From Piper betle (Eukaryota > Streptophyta > Magnoliopsida > Piperales > Piperaceae): a stretch of 64,000 bases of DNA. The number at the start of each line of letters is the position of its first letter. Position 1 is the first letter of the stretch. The translations under genes and the position numbers were made by a program. The DNA lies in the NCBI GenBank assembly GCA_033002965.1, contig JAURVB010003517.1:1-64000 (forward strand), in the 5' to 3' direction. The notes beneath the pieces are model-generated. The model made no database searches, was not told the DNA's origin, and worked only from the letters and a program-made list of their open reading frames with translations. Of this stretch, positions 12,857-25,029 are shown one piece after another.

Positions 12857-14125
12857 AAAACAAAATATTAGTGGTCTTTCACAATAATTGACAACATCAA
12901 TCAAATGGTAAATGACGCATTTTAACACAAGCAAAAAACTACGATCAAGTTTTTGAATAACCGATTATACCTTCTATAGATACACAACTGAGTTCAGATC
13001 AATTGGGAATTTTGCGGGTCTAGATAGACTAGTTCATCATATGTCTCAAACTTAAGAGACCTCTCCATGAGATTGAATCCTTAAGACTAGAGTGGATCAC
13101 AATGATTTATTATGTTGCAATGGGGCCAGGGTTAGGGCTTCAAAAAAAAGACAAAAAAACAAAGCAGGGGCATCACTAACTCTGAATTTTCCATAACTTA
13201 TTATTGTGCTTACTAAATGTAGTGAGTATAATTTTATTTCCCTCAAATATACTTTCCCTCTCTTTCTTATTGCTTTCTTTTTCTAGCAAAATGTCTTTCT
13301 CTTCTTCTTCTTCTTCTTTTTTAACACAAACAAGATATATTAACAACATCACCCCATGACTATGATCTGACAATTTTCTTCAACTTTCTAAAATTTTCCT
13401 TCCTTCTTTTGTTTGCTTCATAATTCTTTCTCAATTGGTTGCAAATAGTCATTCCCACCCATGAGCACTTTGACCTGTGAAGAAAAATTTCTAATTAGTC
13501 ATACTACATTAAGGTGAGAACATGTGCTTCTCCAAATTAGGCTAGGGCATGATGTGTTTTAAGGACACAATCAGGAGGTCAATGTTGAGCAAAATTTGTG
13601 TAAAACAAGGGTACAATAGAGATGATTAATATGGGCCTTGGTGACCAAATCTCACCTAAATTACTTCCTAACTAGTTAAAAATATTCCCTTCACCTTGAG
13701 AGTCCTAGTACTAAGATTCTAATTCCCCTTTCTCATATACCTACAAGAATTCATGTTTATCCTAATAAACTTGGGTTCTAGGCTGGATACTAACATGGTT
13801 GTTTGAAAACATTACCATAAACATTTACATATGCAAAATTTATCTTATTCACACTTTCTATGATTAATAATTAGAATGCCTTATTTTCTAACGTATTCTA
13901 TCATGATAATCTAGTTAGCAGTAGGCATAACAATTAATTAATACAAACCAAAAAAAGTATAAAATGTTTATCCTTCCCCCAAAGTTAAGTGCAATTATGC
14001 CCTCACATTTGATTAAATAGACAAATTTCAAAATAGAAATTTCCGAACGCAAGCATTGAAAGATCGGCAGCAAGAAATAGAGAAAGAAAGGAATAAGAAG
14101 GGATAGAGAGTGTCCATTAACTAGG
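12857..14125 (-). other. Decayed internal region of the Athila-type element
   Basis: Non-coding, AT-rich, with a (CTT)n microsatellite near 13297-13320 that gives rise to the ORF at 13176-13373. It separates the polypurine tract from the broken gene at 14126-15880. Confidence 0.4.
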
Positions 14126-15880
14126 TTAATCTTCTTCTTCTTCGAAGTTGAGGTTCGTCGCAGTGAAGTGACCTGTCAAGGGGTCTCCTCCTCCCAAATG
14201 GGTGGCAATTTCTTCCTCTTTCTCCTCGGATTCTTCTTCACCAGGCTGTAATTTTTGTAGGTTTGCCATGTTTGCTTTTGTTTTGATCTTTGGTCCATCT
14301 TGTGGTGCCTTGGCTTCCTTCTCCTTTTGCTTCTCCCCCTTGGATTCCAAAGGTCGTGCAAACATGGAGTCATGAGAAACAGATATATTAGTCAAACTAA
14401 TATTTGTTTTGGCCCATTTGTTCTCCATGAACTGGTTCCAAGAGTCCTAGTAGGTTAGGAAATTGAAGATTTGTTTTTGAGTTGCCCTCATTTCCTTAAT
14501 CTCCTCCAAGACCTCCATGTCAAGTCATTGTTCTCCCATCTATGGTCCTTCAGTTGAAACCTTGGTGTTGATTGCTAGCCCAGCTTTGATTCTGTCTTCA
14601 TTCTTGTTTATCGGGACTCCTGACTGAGTGCAAAGCTTGGTGACTATGGCAGGGAACCAAAGTCCCTTGGTTAGTCCAACTGAGTTGATAATATTATTAC
14701 AGATGATCCACCATGCATCGACCTTCCTCTTCTCAATCATTGCCTAAAGGAGAATAGCATAGTCCAGAGTCACATGGGAGGTGTGGATGGTGGGGATCAA
14801 CGTGCTACATATAAATTTAAACAATGGTGTCCAACATCCAACAGTGCCCCTACATTGAAGCTGAGATGCTACTTATTCTTTCCCATGACCCAGACTATTT
14901 CATTATTCTATTTGCACAATTTTGTTTTCCAATTCCTTTGGGATCTACCTCTTCTTCCATTAGTTCTGAGTATGCATCCTCTCATGATCAGGTGTCCCCA
15001 CCATTTTGTTGATCACTTCACTTGTCATAATCACCCGTTTGGCCTCACACAAATATCCTCTCCTCCTTCTCTTCCAAATTTACATGAAATTCTCCCACCG
15101 GCTGTAAACCACAGAATGTAGTCCACCCCAAACTTTTGATGATGTCCATTATAACCTTGTCTACCTTAAAGCTCTTCAGGTCCAAAGCCCTCTTCTTGAT
15201 ATAGGTTGCTTCCCTTGAACTATTTCATTGAATGTTGTCTTAACCTTGTCCGAGACAAAAGGGTAATGGTCTGATGTGGCAGGTAATGGGGGTCTTGAAC
15301 TTATTTGCTATCTGTTTCTTTCTTGGTGGTGGAGCTGGAGATTGGGGTCCTTTTTTCTTTTCTACTTCCATTTGAGGGGATAAGGACGGTGCGGTTTGGG
15401 TTAGGGCTTTGGGTTCCTCCTGGATCAACTTTCGGTTTTTATTTCTGTTCTTTCTACTGAGTCAAGGTTGTCCAACTTAGTTTTTCTCTTTTTTACTTGC
15501 TTGTACTTCCTCTCTTCTTCCTTTTCCTCCTGATTTGCTTGCTTGGTATTTGCCTCCATTGTTGCCAAGCCTTCACCCAGTTTTTTGTTTTTAATTTTGC
15601 TTTGGCAAGCCTTGCAACAGTAGCTTGCTTCTTTAATTTCTCTTTTTTGTACTGTTAGCTTGGCTTGGGCAGGTGTATCATCCTTAACAATTGGAATTGG
15701 TGTATCAAGACCATGGCTACTTTGAGTTGCTCTGTTTGACTTTCTGAATATCATTCTCTTTAGCTCTAGTTTGCTTCGCTCATCAGCCAATTTCTTCTTA
15801 CTTTTTTCTTCCATTGGGGTTGCCTGTTGTGTTTCCTTTGCCGCTTGTTTCCTTGGGGGTTTAGTAAAGAATATTGTCAT
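14126..15880 (-). pseudogene. Broken retroelement gene with plant-transposon-protein-like region
   Basis: Several minus-strand ORFs read in the same order as one gene: a Lys/Glu-rich start (15880-15425), a Pro-rich linker (15428-15240), a middle part scattered over shifted frames and stops (15240-14740), then a part with DAWWIICNNI and GLWFPAIVTKLC (14740-14540), and an acidic tail (14428-14126). In the middle, the frames still hold GEFHVNLEEKERIF, a 'GKRV'-like piece and a DAYSEL piece. This order resembles the 'putative plant transposon protein' domain family: a short REFYANL/VRGKRV-type segment followed by a (Y/W)FP-x-LI-TxLC-type segment. It has many stops and frameshifts, so it is dead. 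It sits between a polypurine tract/3' LTR and the missing pol, where Athila-type elements carry an extra ORF. The family match is from memory of motifs, not from a search. Confidence 0.55.
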
Positions 15881-15883
15881 AGT

Positions 15884-16320
15884 AGAAACTTCTCGTGACC
15901 AAATCTTGTGACAAAACTTTCGTCACTAACAACCATTTTCCTACTAGCGAAATGAAGTGCAACGCCTATATGGTATGATGGGGAAAGATAATTGAAAATT
16001 GGCGCCTTCAATGTTTTTCTGGTGCATAGCCACCGACCACATCAAACAATCCATATGGAAGATTAACTCATGTCCACAAGATCGACAACTTTATGCATGA
16101 GGACATATCAATATTTTATTTTCCCAAAACAACATATAAACATTCTCCTTATGGCAAACATTCTTAGAACTACCAGTGTTGGTTAGTAAAATATGATGCC
16201 CAATAGGCAATATATTTCTTCCTGATACATCCAGAAACAAGATAAATTAATCTCAACTAGCTTCAAAATATATCTTGTTAACAATGGCGGTGTTACAGTA
16301 AATATAGTTCAAATTTTTTA
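15884..16320. other. Possible DNA-transposon end, then unassigned
   Basis: 15890-15955 carries 'gtgac'/'gtcac' and 'ttcgtcactaa' repeats followed by 'cctactagcg', which looks like the subterminal repeats of CACTA-type elements. No full terminus was found. The rest of the interval has no feature I recognise. Confidence 0.25.
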
Positions 16321-16554
16321 AGCGCATACGAGTAGCCCAGTATATATCAGCAAATTACAAGAACATCCCTCCGTATGATGTTGTCACCATCGTTCAAATT
16401 TGGACTCTACTAGACTAGCTAAGGAGTCGGTCGGCGGCAAGTCATTTAAACTTATTTTTTAATATGAAAAAAATGGAACGAAATTAGCACATATTTCTCT
16501 CCTTATGACTTAAAACGTCAGCAAACATGATTGTGATTCATGTCACTTATTAGT

Positions 16555-17525
16555 TTTGAATGTACTTTTAAGAGAATTATAAGGAAGATAAACGTGTTTT
16601 AGTAACATTTATTATTCACTTCATGGAGTTCGATGGATAAAATTTCAATTACTCAGTCTTCTTAAGAGGGAATTACCCTTTAATCAGCTTGTCTTGAAAT
16701 GCACATGAAATTGACACAAAAAATTTGTGAAGTCAAGATGCAGTTTTAAAATTATATATCAATTGTGCGCTGTATATATTTTTAGCATTTAAAACGATAA
16801 CAGGAAGTTTTGCAGTAGGCGTCAAATAAGAAATCTAAATATGCTATGATTAGACTATTAAATGAACAATGATCATAACTCGAAGTATCAATTAAGTAAC
16901 ATGCCCAAATTATTATCAAATTGATTAATCAATAAACATAATACGTAATTAACTAATTTATTTTAGATGTTCATTTAAGAAAATTATAAGGAAAACAAAC
17001 ATCTTTTAGCAACAATTATTTTTGCCACTTCTTTGAGCTAAACGGAGTCAATCACTCGGTCTTGTTAATTAAGACGGAACTACCTGAGTCATCTTGTCTT
17101 GAAATGCAAAGTCGTTGTCAAGTCAAAATAGAAAACATTTTGAGTCAAAATGTACTTTTAAATTATATATTAATTGTGTTATTTAAATATTTTATCATTT
17201 AAACAATAAAAGTAAGTTTTTCAATAGGCAAGTGATACAATCCTATAGTATAGGACACGAGGTTATAATATTTACAGTCTTAAACCCACTTTGAGATTGA
17301 AATTGGATGGTGAGTGTTATATGAGATGGGATATAAATCTCATAAGATCGTAACATTCTAGTCATTGTGAGATATACTCAAGGCCCATAACACTAAACAC
17401 CGGATAACAAGTCTAAATATGAGTGTGCTCAGACTATCAAATTTGCAATGATATTCATAACTCAAAATATATGCAAATGACAGAGGCCACATAACATGCT
17501 CAAATAATTGTCAAATTGACATTAC
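16555..17525. repeat. Degenerate tandem duplication (two copies)
   Basis: Copy 1 (about 16555-16925) and copy 2 (about 16960-17525) share the same order of segments: 'gaattataaggaa', 'agcttgtcttgaaatgca', 'ttaaattatatat', 'aatctaaatatg' and 'taacatgcccaaat'-like. Copy 2 carries an extra stretch of about 170 bp (17231-17405) that copy 1 lacks. Neither copy is coding. They lie on the 3' side of the RGF/GOLVEN gene. Confidence 0.7.
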
Positions 17526-17797
17526 TTGTTATTATCAAATCAGAGCACTATATATGATCATATATATCATACATACATGTGGTGTAACATATTTGATTAA
17601 AATCAACTTCCACACGGAGACGGTTATATGCCACACATTTGGTCGAGCAAATGTAAGAGTTCCTCCACACATGATATTCTTCTATCTTTTACAAGACGTT
17701 GTGTGGCAAATCTACAATAAGATTTTTTTTTCATAAAATCTCCAGCAAGAAGTTGAAGAAGGTTTTGATGATACGGTTAGGCATAAGATGAACAAAA

Positions 17798-18354
17798 TTA
17801 GTTGTGAGAGGGAGGGTGGGTTTTGGGTGGGGAATAATCCAAATCAAAACCAGGTTGATGATCATCCTCATGTTTCCCTCTAGGTGGTATTCTCCATGAA
17901 ACAGTAACAAGAGACTTGATCTGATTGAAACCTGAAATCCTTTCTATAATCCCTTTATTTCCCGAGCAATTGGGATTGTGATTTTCCGAATGCTTGGCCT
18001 CGTTATGGGGTTCATTTGAATCTTTAATAATGCCTCCACCGATCTCTTTTACTAACCGATCTGGGTTTGATTTTAGAACTTTTCTAGAGCTTGATTGCAC
18101 CAACTTTTCATGGTTAAAAGCTTTACCCACTTCCATCTTCTTCATTTCCTGCTCCAAGCATTTCAAACAAAATATGGACACTTTTTGCTTTCATAAAGTT
18201 GGTAGAAAGCATGCAAAACTAGAAATGAAAAGAGGAGAAACTATGCGAGAGAGTGGCTAGTACAAACCTTGTGATTTCCCAGGTCATGTTGGCGACCTTC
18301 ACACGCATGGAAAGGCAAGAAGAGCAAAAGAAGAAGAAGAGAAGGCATGGCCAT
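17798..18354 (-). CDS. RGF: RGF/GOLVEN (CLEL) secreted peptide precursor
   Basis: The gene has two exons. Exon 1 (18354-18268) encodes 29 residues: MAMPS, a run of Leu, then LPFHACEG, a clear signal peptide. An 80-bp intron follows (18267-18188, GTTTGT...GAAAG). Exon 2 (18187-17798) continues in the same frame for 129 residues, giving a 158-residue precursor. The C-terminus is DYSPPKTHPPSHN followed directly by TAA. This fits the 13-residue RGF/GLV/CLEL signature Asp-Tyr...Pro...Pro-Pro-x-His-Asn. In this family the peptide is released from a secreted precursor, the Tyr is sulphated by TPST, and the peptide acts through RGI/RGFR receptor kinases in root meristem upkeep and gravitropism. The middle of the protein is hydrophilic and variable, as usual; SWRIPPRGKHEDDHQPGFDL precedes the peptide. 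The start was chosen because it opens the signal peptide; a second Met lies two codons later. Transcription is unproven, but intron phase, signal peptide and C-terminal motif agree. Confidence 0.85.
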
Positions 18355-18603
18355 CAACGTAATTGATGAGAAGCGATCAATAAACTCACTCTAATGAAAG
18401 GTTGGAAAGGAGATGTATGTATTTTGTAGATGGAGAAGAATTAATGCATTCATTCAATGCAGGTAGCAGGAGAAGAGGCAGCAGCTGTGAGAATGATGAG
18501 TTATGCCTGTAGGAAGGAAGGGAAGAAGGGAGAAACATTCTATGCGGCATATATGTATGTGTTGTCTTCTCTTGACTACCTTTTGGGGAGGATAATTTGA
18601 ATA

Positions 18604-18618
18604 AAAATATATATATAG
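18604..18618 (-). promoter_or_regulatory. Candidate TATA box for the RGF/GOLVEN gene
   Basis: 'tatatatatatttttat' on the minus strand lies about 250 bp upstream of the start codon. It is the only strong TATA-like run before the gene, but such runs are common in this AT-rich DNA. Confidence 0.3.
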
Positions 18619-18689
18619 ACACTACTTTTAAGAGACAATTTTTAGTTTTTAAAATTTTATTTTGGTTCGCTAAAGCTCTCTCAATCAAT

Positions 18690-20396
18690 TGTTCTTATCC
18701 CATGACTTTTCGAATCAAACTCTAATATAGGTGTTTCTGAATATTCGCAAGATTTTTTAATTGACTCAATAATTTGATCCCCAAGTTTACTAAGTACTAT
18801 TGAAACAATACTATCCTTCTTACCGTTTAGTTAAAATAATATTTGAAAGTATGTGTTAATAAGGTCGTAAGTTTTTCAATTTTAAATCTTAAAAAATATT
18901 TATTCGCTCCACATTAGCTTTGAAAATTAGTATGAATGATTATGAATTAGCTTGTAGTCAACTATGAGCTACTCCACGCTACAAGAAGGGAGCACATAAG
19001 TAATGCATATTTAGGGATGACTAAATTGGGCGTCACTTAAAATCATTAGGTTTTAGTTCAATTAATGCCCATCAAACTCTAATTACCTCAAAGTGAAGTA
19101 GAATATTTTTGTTTTACCCAAAGTATATTGCAAATTATAGAAGGTGCTATTTAACAAAAAAACTAAGCCTTCAAATAAAAAAATACTAAGGGTGGTTAGT
19201 GAAATTGTCAATCTGATTGACAATTATGAATTTGGCATGTGAATGTGCATTAGCGTGTTAGTGATATTATATTTTAAAGTATGAATAGTAATTATTCAAA
19301 GTTGTATACGATTCACTGCAAGTCCATTAATCAAATTACATACCTCTCACTTTTGTCAATTTGATTCACAGATTTGTGAGTTTAAATGATAAAAAATTTT
19401 AAAAAAATTATATTAATTTATGAATTACACTTATTAAGAACTGTAATCTAATTAAGAGGGAAATATTATTAATCATGTTGACCTAAGGGAGGGGAGAATA
19501 GAACAAGAAAATGAGAAACAAGAGCAAGGAAGGAAGAGCCTTGTATTTGAGTGGATCGAGAGAAGGGGTTCATTGATACGTTAATATATGAGCCCTTCAC
19601 ACATGGCTTGTGGCTCCGTGTTTGTTGCCCAATCTTCCCCACGTTACTCGTTGGGAACCGGAGTGTTGTTAAGGACTAAAATACATTCTGAAACTATGCA
19701 AATAACCCTAGTCTTCTTCTTGGGATTGAGAGCAAATGCACTTCTCTCTAGCATGACCGGTATGATTTCTAGGGTTCAAAATTTCATTGTTCATTAGTAG
19801 GCTTTGTTCGACTCGAGAAAAGCTTGATTTCAAGCTCCATTTGAGGTCAAATAAAAATGTTTTGGGGTTAGTACTTGTTCGACTTAGTTTCACGACTCAA
19901 ATATAACAAAAAAAACAAAAAGATTTCAGACCTAGATTTAACTTTCAGAAATTTAATTTAAATTATAGAATAGAATTTTTTACAATAAATTTAAATATAT
20001 AAGAATGTGCATGTATGACTATATTTTATGTGTATAATTATGTTAATTTAACATATCTTATTTTAATAACAGAGGTATAAATTATACAAATCAAGTTATC
20101 TTGATCTCAAATTAATTCAATACTAATACGCGCAACTCAAACTCAAAGCCAAATAGGCTGTTTAAGCTAAGCGAAAGTTGGTTCATCATATGAAGTACTT
20201 GATAAAACTCATCACATTATTGATTGCAACTACTGGTCATAAAGTCTAACTGGTTCAAGTTCTCAAAATAAAAGAATACTTTCTGGTTGAGATTTTTTTT
20301 AATGAGATCATGAACTTGAGATCATATGGTCAGTACATGACATGGGCCCAACCAAAAATATTAGGTTAGTTGTTTTATATGTATAGATATGAATAG
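18690..20396. other. AT-rich intergenic DNA
   Basis: No convincing gene. Near 18970-19045 'gctacaagaaggga' and 'gggcgtcactta' are reminiscent of CACTA-type transposon ends, but no pair was found. The ORFs at 19588-19893 lack homology signals I recognise. Confidence 0.4.
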
Positions 20397-20918
20397 AGCT
20401 TTTTACGAGAAAAAGGAAGAAAATTTTTATATTAATAGATGGTGGAACAATTAAACATAATTATTGGAAAAAGGGAAATTTTTATTATAATGATAAAACT
20501 ATCCCTCCAATTTAAAAAAATTTAGCAAAAGCATCTATTGATTGTCGCCGGCTGGTAGGCTGCCCGGTGAGGTAGCTGGTCACCCCAAGACTGGATCCGG
20601 CTTCCCTTGTCTTGCCAGCAATTGTTTTTAAAAAAAATTGTCACCCAAGGTCAAGAATGACAGGGATCCGGCTGCCTTGGCCATGGCTGGTCTAGCCGTA
20701 GGCAGCTAGGATCTAGCTGCCCATGGCTTGGGTGGTAAGATCTTGATCAACCCGGGGCAACCAAACTACTATCAACTACCCTTCAATGGTTTTTTTTAAT
20801 TTTGTAAACGGGGGTATTTTAGATAATCTCTATTTTTTCCTTTTTCTAATAATTATGCTTCATTGTCCCACCACTTTATAATATAAAAAATTTTCTCCTA
20901 TTTTTTGGGTAAAAAGCT
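20397..20918. mobile_element. MITE with long terminal inverted repeats
   Basis: The left end (20397-20480: 'agctttttac', 'gaaaatttttatatta', 'ggtggaacaatt', 'cataattattgg') is repeated in inverse at the right end (20835-20918). The inverted repeats are about 80 bp and imperfect. The centre (20530-20770) is GC-rich, with two 'ggatccggct' motifs, and has no ORF. Long TIRs suggest a Mutator-like non-autonomous element. The target duplication is unclear by eye. Confidence 0.65.
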
Positions 20919-21037
20919 AGTATAAATATATTAAATTTTGCTTCAGAAATTGTTCGTGTGCATGAACATCCGACTGGCCGTAATTATGCTTCGATTTATA
21001 TTTTATATATATGTCTGTAACGTTATCTTTGGGCGCC

Positions 21038-21062
21038 GTAGATCGCAAGCTTATTTTGTTTC

Positions 21063-21111
<49 letters not shown>

Positions 21112-21470
21112 CACTGGTTTTCACAGAGTGGGAATAGACCCTTATTTCATGCAAAAATAGCTATATATGTATATAATGTTGATTGACCTCATAATTATCT
21201 AATTATAATGCATTAAATCATATATTAATGGGAGCTATTGTGCTAACCAATTCGCTCAAATGTAGATCGCAAGCTTATTTTGTTTACAATAAAATAGATA
21301 TATATATATATATATAGACTACTGGTTTTCATAGAATAGGAATAGACCCTTATTTCACGCAGAAATAGCTATATATGTATATAATGTTGATTGACCTCAT
21401 AATTATCTAATTGTAATGCAGTAAATCATCTATTGATGGCAGCTTTTATGTTAACCAATTTGCTCAAATG
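21038..21470. repeat. Tandem duplication of a ~210-224 bp unit
   Basis: The unit begins 'gtagatcgcaagcttatttt' at 21038 and again at 21262, and ends 'gctcaaatg' at 21261 and 21470. The copies differ by few substitutions and mainly by the length of an internal (TA)n run. No coding content. Confidence 0.9.
21066..21108. repeat. (TA)n microsatellite
   Basis: About 21 uninterrupted TA units in the first copy of the tandem duplication. The second copy has only about nine (21299-21316). It produces the Ile-Tyr repeats of the overlapping six-frame ORFs. Confidence 0.95.
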
Positions 21471-22227
21471 CTACTGAACTGTACAAAAATTGCAACATAA
21501 AATCAAACTACAACATTCCTAAATCAGTACTTTAGGATGAATGGATCCCTCGGGTACATAAAATATATAAGCAAAAAAATATTGCATCAATTTACAGTTT
21601 TAAAATTCTTTTCTCACTCCAAAACTTCTCTAATACAACTCTACTCCAAGACTTTTCGAGTCTAACTCTTGAGAATGTATCCATATCGAAATATTTAATG
21701 ACCAACTCTCAAGCCAAGTAATGAAGTTATTAAAATATCTTTTTAGTTTAGATAAATTAACATATACTTATTAATTTTGTGAATCAATAAGAGTAATATA
21801 TACTAATTTTATATTATTTTATTTGTTGCATTTAAAAAATAATATAAATGACTCCAGTTCTACAACATTGTCGAGCCAAATTTGAGAGTTTTTAAATAAT
21901 GCAGCATCAATCAACCAACCTAGAAGATATGAATATAAAAACCAACCTAGAAGATGTAAATATAAAAATACATAAATAAAGGGAGAGAAAGAAATTTAAG
22001 AAAAGAAGGATCAGTTGATTCATATTTACAATTCAGGGGGATAATTTTACATATTCTTAATTTGGAGGCACTCTTTAAATGTATTTTAAACTTCACCATG
22101 GTCGATATTTTTTTAAGGGCAAAGCCATTCAATCTTATTGATCCCATCCTCTTCAAATCATAAATATGTAAAATAGTCTCTTAAAATTATAAATTATAAA
22201 TAAAATACCACCTTTCTAATTTTCTCA
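21471..22227. other. AT-rich intergenic DNA
   Basis: Nothing recognised. Confidence 0.5.
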
Positions 22228-22262
22228 TATATATATATATATATTATATATATATATATATA
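22228..22262. repeat. (TA)n palindromic microsatellite
   Basis: Two TA runs separated by a TT step. Confidence 0.9.
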
Positions 22263-24573
22263 GAAACACACATGAACAATGACAAGCTAATTAATGCACG
22301 AAACAGGTAAAATGAGATAAAAGATTTAGCGAAAGAAAAAGGCTTAATGCCACCTGGAGGAGGTAAGCACTCAAAGGATTGTAGGATATAGGGGTACTGG
22401 GGAAAGAGGAGGCAAAGGGGCATGAACAGGCATCAAACTGTTGTGGGAAGATAGCTACAGGGAGGGCCCACCAATGTGTTGGGTGTGGGCTTGACTTGCT
22501 TGCTCCCAAGTATGACGGTTGAGACAGCTTGGGTCACTTCCCAAGGCCTAATTGGGATTTGTGGGGAAGAAGTTGACTGCTTTTTGGAGTTTTGATACAT
22601 GGTTTCTTTTTCTTTTTTTTTCCCCAAGGCTTGGCACATGGTTTTTTGTTTGCAGTTTGATACATGGTTTCTTGATGCAAGTGTTGTCCATCTTTTTAAT
22701 ATTTTTATTTTCAGAAAGTAGTGAATAATGAGGATGTTACAATTGGAAAATGCCTTATATGAGGACCCAATTAAATTAAAAATGCAATTAAGTAGTAAAA
22801 AATTTTACCCACAATAAAATTTTTTCCTATTTTTCTCATCTAGTAATCGTCTTCTACATTTGATTTTAGCCAAAGATTTTTATTTCTTAAGCAATCAGTT
22901 TTTATGCTAGATATTTTAATATTAAGAGATCTTTGTATTTGTATGTGTAGAAATTTTTCACGGAATAATAAATATCATCCTATTGATGCGGATGTCGTTG
23001 ACAAGGTGAATTACACTGATTTATAGAGTCTTCCTTTTATGTAACTACATGAAACTATCAAAAAAAGCTTTAGTTTAGCGTTATTTGTGTTATTTAATTC
23101 AAGATATAAAAATGTAAATATTACCATGCAGGATTCAAAAAAATTAAATAGTTTGTTGTAATTCAAATATAATATTTGGTTAAGATATACGATTTGTACT
23201 TTTTCCGTTGCCATTTAGGATGAATACCTGTATGTAGCATACAATATTTGAGTTAAAAATAACTCAAAATAAGCTAAACATAGCCGTGCGTTGCACAACA
23301 ATAATAGGGATAAAGATGGTCCCAAAATATAGTTTTAGAACTCCCTTTTTACTTTATATAAACTCCCGTAGTCAACTTTATTTCGCAAATTTTATAAATA
23401 ATCTCTTTATAGACAAATTTTGTGATTTGGCTCTCCGAATTAAATAATACATGTCATTAAAATATATTTTTGTCTCTTTCAATTTAGCTAGCAATATAAA
23501 TCATGTTTTTGTCAAATTCAAGTGACAAAATGCAATCTATACTAATAGCATATAATCTTTTATTTGTTGGGCTAAAAAATTATAAATAACTTCAAATTCA
23601 CTTTAAATCATTTCACTCCATAATCTGAATTTCAAGTCGACAAACAACAGCCAAAATACAAAGGCAATGATAGTCGGTAGCAGTAAACTAACATATTAAA
23701 TTGTAATGAAAGAAAATACGCATACACACACTGAGAATTTAACAACAATTAGGTACGCAAACCACTTCCACCAGGTACAAATGTCGAATGTCAAGTTATT
23801 TAGAAAGAAAAATTATATAGGTAATTACATATTTAAACTACTTAATTTTATACGTTACTACCACATGTTATTAATAATTTCAAGCTTATCCTATACCCTA
23901 CACATTGTGCTGATATCAAATTAATTTCTTTAGGAAATGATATTTATGACTCAATTAAATGTAGGAAATATTTTTTCCCCAAAACAAATTAGACGAATTA
24001 TGTTACGTATATTCATGGAAAGAAATTTTAAATCCCCAGTTTTCAATAAGAAACAAGAATTCATTCAGAGAAAACTTGTAGTCACCCCAATCATGTGCGG
24101 CGGAATAGATCGACAAATTGAAATCTCACACACAGCATTCAGTTGATAGATAAATGGAATGGTTTTAATTCACAGCCTCAAAAGAACTGTAGAAATTGTA
24201 ATAAAATGAAATAATTTTGTTTTTCAAATGTAGAAATTTCTACTCTCCCATGTATTTTGGGAGACGATGCATCAGTTGACAGACTCAAATCCCAGTGGAT
24301 CTCTTAAGTAAATAGATATCCAGACCTGAGTCAACTTCTGCATATCATATAAAGACCATAAAATGTCAACAAGATATTTTTGAAGAAGAAAAATTCTTAA
24401 CAAGATAAAAGACCCAAAATCTCCATCCAAATCGTTTCAACAAAATTGGTTAAATCAACCGGAATCTTAATCAAGCAATAGCATTGGCTAATGGGTAACA
24501 ACCAAAATTTCATTCACAGAGCAGTTAACCAGTAAAATTTTCAAGCTTTCATTGCCATAAAATGAAAAAGGAC

Positions 24574-24610
<37 letters not shown>

Positions 24611-25029
24611 TTGTTGCCACAGATGCTCCGTGTAAGACTTCAATTTAAACCATCCTGCCATTGCTTTATTTAGCCCTGCAGTTCTAGCAGAGGCAATGTA
24701 TAGATGTAGTAAGGGATGATCAAAAGTACAAGAATTTTGCTACTTGTGAGGCCCCGTATGTGTTGGTACCGTCATGAGACCACTGGATAAATATACTCGA
24801 TCAAAATCAAGTCCAAAAACTCTTCTTTGAAGAAGATTGAACACGATAAACAAGCCATGGTGTAAATTTCTTTATTAATTTGTGAAGGAAAATTCCACCC
24901 AATGATTTTAATATTTCGCAAATAAGCAATTTTTTATCGTCAGACAGCTATACATGTTTACCCATTTACCGGTACGCCTAAAACTAAGAAAGCTAATACG
25001 GCAGACGAATAATGTCCTGCAAATTGAGA
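22263..25029. other. Intergenic DNA downstream of ATG8
   Basis: No supported gene. A further (TA)n run lies at about 24577-24608. The ORFs at 22291-22639, 23011-23214 and 23706-24146 have no recognisable domain and no partner exon. The last few hundred bases before 25030 probably hold the ATG8 3' UTR and polyadenylation region. Confidence 0.4.

Noticed and set aside
20917..21186. ORFs with Ile-Tyr repeats
   Set aside because: They are produced by a (TA)n microsatellite.
22291..22639. Overlapping minus ORFs downstream of ATG8
   Set aside because: No recognisable domain or signal and no convincing splice sites.
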